DNA from: Ramazzottius varieornatus
Taxonomy: Eukaryota; Tardigrada; Eutardigrada; Parachela; Ramazzottiidae
Direction: 5' to 3'
Assembly: GCA_001949185.1 (NCBI GenBank)
Contig: BDGG01000013.1
Location: 679,423 to 743,422 of the forward strand
DNA length: 64,000 nucleotides
The position numbers and the translations under genes are program-made. Below the pieces are notes generated by a model. It was not told the origin of the DNA. It made no database searches and was given only the letters and a program-made list of their open reading frames with translations. Shown one piece after another: positions 62,156 to 64,000 of the stretch; the stretch's first letter is position 1; each line of letters starts with the position of its first letter.

Positions 62156-63223
62156 ATCTTAAGGTAATCAGGGGCACGGTATGTCTGAATAATTAAAACC
62201 AATAGCATTACAGAACCAACCAGAAGCGGGACAGCAGAGTCTTCCATCTTTGTGCCGAAGCAAAAAACTTGTTTCTACCAGCGATCGATTTTTATCGAAG
62301 GCGAAAGTAAGGAGAAGTAAAAAGGTGGCCTTGAAAGCGAACGTTGACTGTAAGCGCGATCCTGATGAAAGTCATCCAGCCCAAGGCGCTTTTGAACATA
62401 CTGTTAACACTTAAAAGACCGCGCAATTCCGAGCTCTGGGAGTACAAGGGGGTAGATCACCTTCCTCAATTTTTGACTGGCTGAAATCGTGGGGTGGGAT
62501 CAGATCGGGTCAATCACCACATGTACGCTTCGCATTCCTCGAGTAAGATGCGCCACTAAGTGAATCCCAGTGCCAGACCTTTCCGTTTTTGCTGCGACCA
62601 CTGGTAACGCAACATGGAACATACTGAAGATTCCAAGACGGTACCAATGTACTAGCTCTCTGTCCAATTTTTAACACTTAGAATACCAAGGGTACAACTC
62701 ACTTGTCCGGCGCACAGTTACCTCGCTGTTGAAACTCTCCTGTTCCACTTTTACGTCTCGTTTTTTCACGTTTGACTGAGAGCTACATTTCTCTATCCAG
62801 TCCACCCAGCGACCACCGGCTAAACAGTGGGCAAAAAGTGTGAAATTTTTCTGAAAAATTAGTCGTAAAATGCTGTTCGTACACAAATCCAATTCTGTCT
62901 GGCGTATCGTTTGACACAATGACTTGGAAAAAATTCAAGGCATACTAGACTGTTTTCTTTACAGTTCATAGTTTGTTTCGTTAATACTGTGCTTGCCCAG
63001 TGGTCAGAAAGAAATATGGCGCTTGCATGAAACAAAACACTATGTGGCGCAGTCTATGACGTCATACACGCTGCTACCACTAGTGGCACAGTCAAAGTTA
63101 CGATCGAAAAATGTAAAATTTGATTTTACGCTTTCCGATCGCAGCCACTTAGCCTTCCTCTGTTCTTCGTCGACAACATCTTCTTCGAAGCTTTCTGTAC
63201 GGTATTGTGGGATTTTGTGCACT

Positions 63224-63696
63224 ATGGAAGCTCAGCGAGAACTGGAGACAGCTTTCGGAAATCAAGGGTACGTTTTTGTCGATTTTCAAATGGGATTTCT
63301 ATATGGCATTCTAACATCAAGCTCTGCAATTACAGATTGACTCTTCCTCCAAAATTACTGCTTTTCATGGAGAAGGCTTCGCATGGTCTCGAGGGAAGGG
63401 AAGCACGATTCGCCATTTACAGAGCCCTCTGCAGTCAGATTTTCGTAAGTCGGATTGATGTGTTTTGTCGTTTTCTGTTTGTCTGCAATGTGAACGAAGG
63501 TTTGACTGTTGTCGGTGATTGCTTTCAGGACGTTGAGCAATCCATGGCGCGAGCTGGACCAAAGTCTGTTCTGATGTATCCTCCTGCCCTGCTGGAATAC
63601 ATACGGAAAATTCACGGCGGGGAAGTGGCTGGTGGTTCGGGAAGAGGAAAGATGATTGTCACGCTAGAAACTATTGCTCTGATGAAATGGTGTTGA
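63224..63696 (+). CDS. Small unknown protein, 3 exons, about 107 aa
   Basis: Exons 63224-63267, 63336-63444 and 63529-63696, with 68- and 84-nt introns; phases agree and the frame ends at TGA 63694. The protein begins MEAQRELETAFGNQG, is hydrophilic and helical (LLLFMEKASHGLEGREARFA), and has a KSVLMYPPALLEYIRKIHGG segment followed by a Gly-rich linker and a hydrophobic end. No signal peptide, TM or known motif seen. An AATAAA signal at 63834 lies 138 bp downstream of the stop. The gene converges on the minus-strand gene at 63915. Further exons are not excluded but the poly(A) signal argues the gene ends here. Confidence 0.6.
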
Positions 63697-63833
63697 TTAT
63701 TGAATGAGTTACTTGAATTTGATCAGTTGATTTGTTGTTGATGTTACAGTCTGGTGCAAAATGGAGTAGCTTTTTTGATTGATTAGCCATCAGTGAGCTC
63801 TGAAACTCCTTCATGGAAACAACGTGTCAGCAC

Positions 63834-63839
63834 AATAAA
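63834..63839 (+). terminator. AATAAA poly(A) signal of the 63224-63696 gene
   Basis: AATAAA 138 bp beyond the stop codon. Confidence 0.5.
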
Positions 63840-63914
63840 ACAATCAAAATTAGTCAAGTGCATCGAATAAACTGACGGAAGTGTTGCGCTTTTCATAGAT
63901 ATTTATGAAATTAA

Positions 63915-64000
63915 TTACTTCCAAGAGCGTTTCTTGTACGCCTCGTGCTTTTCTTCTTGGTTTGCGAGTTTCAAGGTATGGACGTTAAGGAGGAGGAATC
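63915..64000 (-). CDS. 3' end of a minus-strand gene cut by the window edge
   Basis: An open frame enters from the edge and ends LANQEEKHEAYKKRSWK at TAA (63915-63917). Charged, helical C-terminus; too short to identify. Confidence 0.35.
   Translation of the reverse strand, partial: FLLLNVHTLKLANQEEKHEAYKKRSWK

Larger units (their letters stand above)
59550..63223. other. Repeat-rich intergenic region, no gene recognised
   Basis: Holds a GGTTTGG/CCAAACC-rich stretch (60460-61000), a MITE (61360-61534) and MITE family C copy 2 (61998-62155). Frames are short and lack domains. Confidence 0.4.

Overview
The window looks like an invertebrate animal genome, most likely an ecdysozoan; a tardigrade is my best guess, by inference only. 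The reasons are: single-copy eukaryotic genes cut by many short introns (mostly 62-100 nt, GT..AG), an arthropod/tardigrade-style membrane chitin synthase, an insect-type gustatory-receptor-like gene, moderate GC content, and many DNA transposons and MITEs. I saw no rRNA, tRNA or CRISPR array and no bacterial operon structure. Exon models were built by hand by matching splice sites and codon phase.

Layout. 0.2-3.8 kb: a complete-looking PIF/Harbinger transposon (split transposase on +, MADF partner on -, matching 24-bp terminal inverted repeats). 4.4-6.5 kb: a decayed pogo/Tigger-like transposon. 6.5-11.3 kb: no gene recognised, one MITE. 11.3-12.7 kb: a three-exon gustatory-receptor-like gene (+). 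12.7-16.2 kb: MITEs and AT-rich repeats. 16.2-18.4 kb: an unrecognised nuclear-type protein, probably with a BEN-like end (+). 20.1-27.1 kb: an 11-exon, 1588-aa chitin synthase paralogue (-) whose catalytic motifs are all replaced. 29.3-30.6 kb: an intact mariner. 33.5-36.9 kb: remains of a rhodopsin-class aminergic/muscarinic-like GPCR (+), with stops and an inserted MITE. 38.2-38.8 kb: a small orphan membrane protein (-). 39.1-41.4 kb: a CLCC1-like ER anion channel (-). 41.8-48.5 kb: tubulin-folding cofactor D in 22 exons (+), divergent from CLCC1 with start codons about 430 bp apart. 50.0-50.5 kb: a small membrane protein. 50.6-53.6 kb: a FAM20-family Golgi kinase (+). 54.1-54.5 kb: the last exon of a single-pass membrane protein. 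55.2-55.7 kb: a decayed retroelement fragment. 56.6-59.5 kb: an arylsulfatase (-, 12 exons). 59.6-63.2 kb: repeats. 63.2-63.7 kb: a small unknown gene (+), followed by the 3' end of a convergent gene.

The genes do not form one pathway. A loose theme is secretory/extracellular-matrix chemistry (chitin synthase paralogue, FAM20 kinase, sulfatase, ER channel CLCC1). The most notable points are the chitin synthase pseudoenzyme, which keeps an open 11-exon frame, and a family of about 70-bp hairpin repeats, at least nine copies, all lying in introns of three neighbouring genes (CLCC1, TBCD, FAM20).
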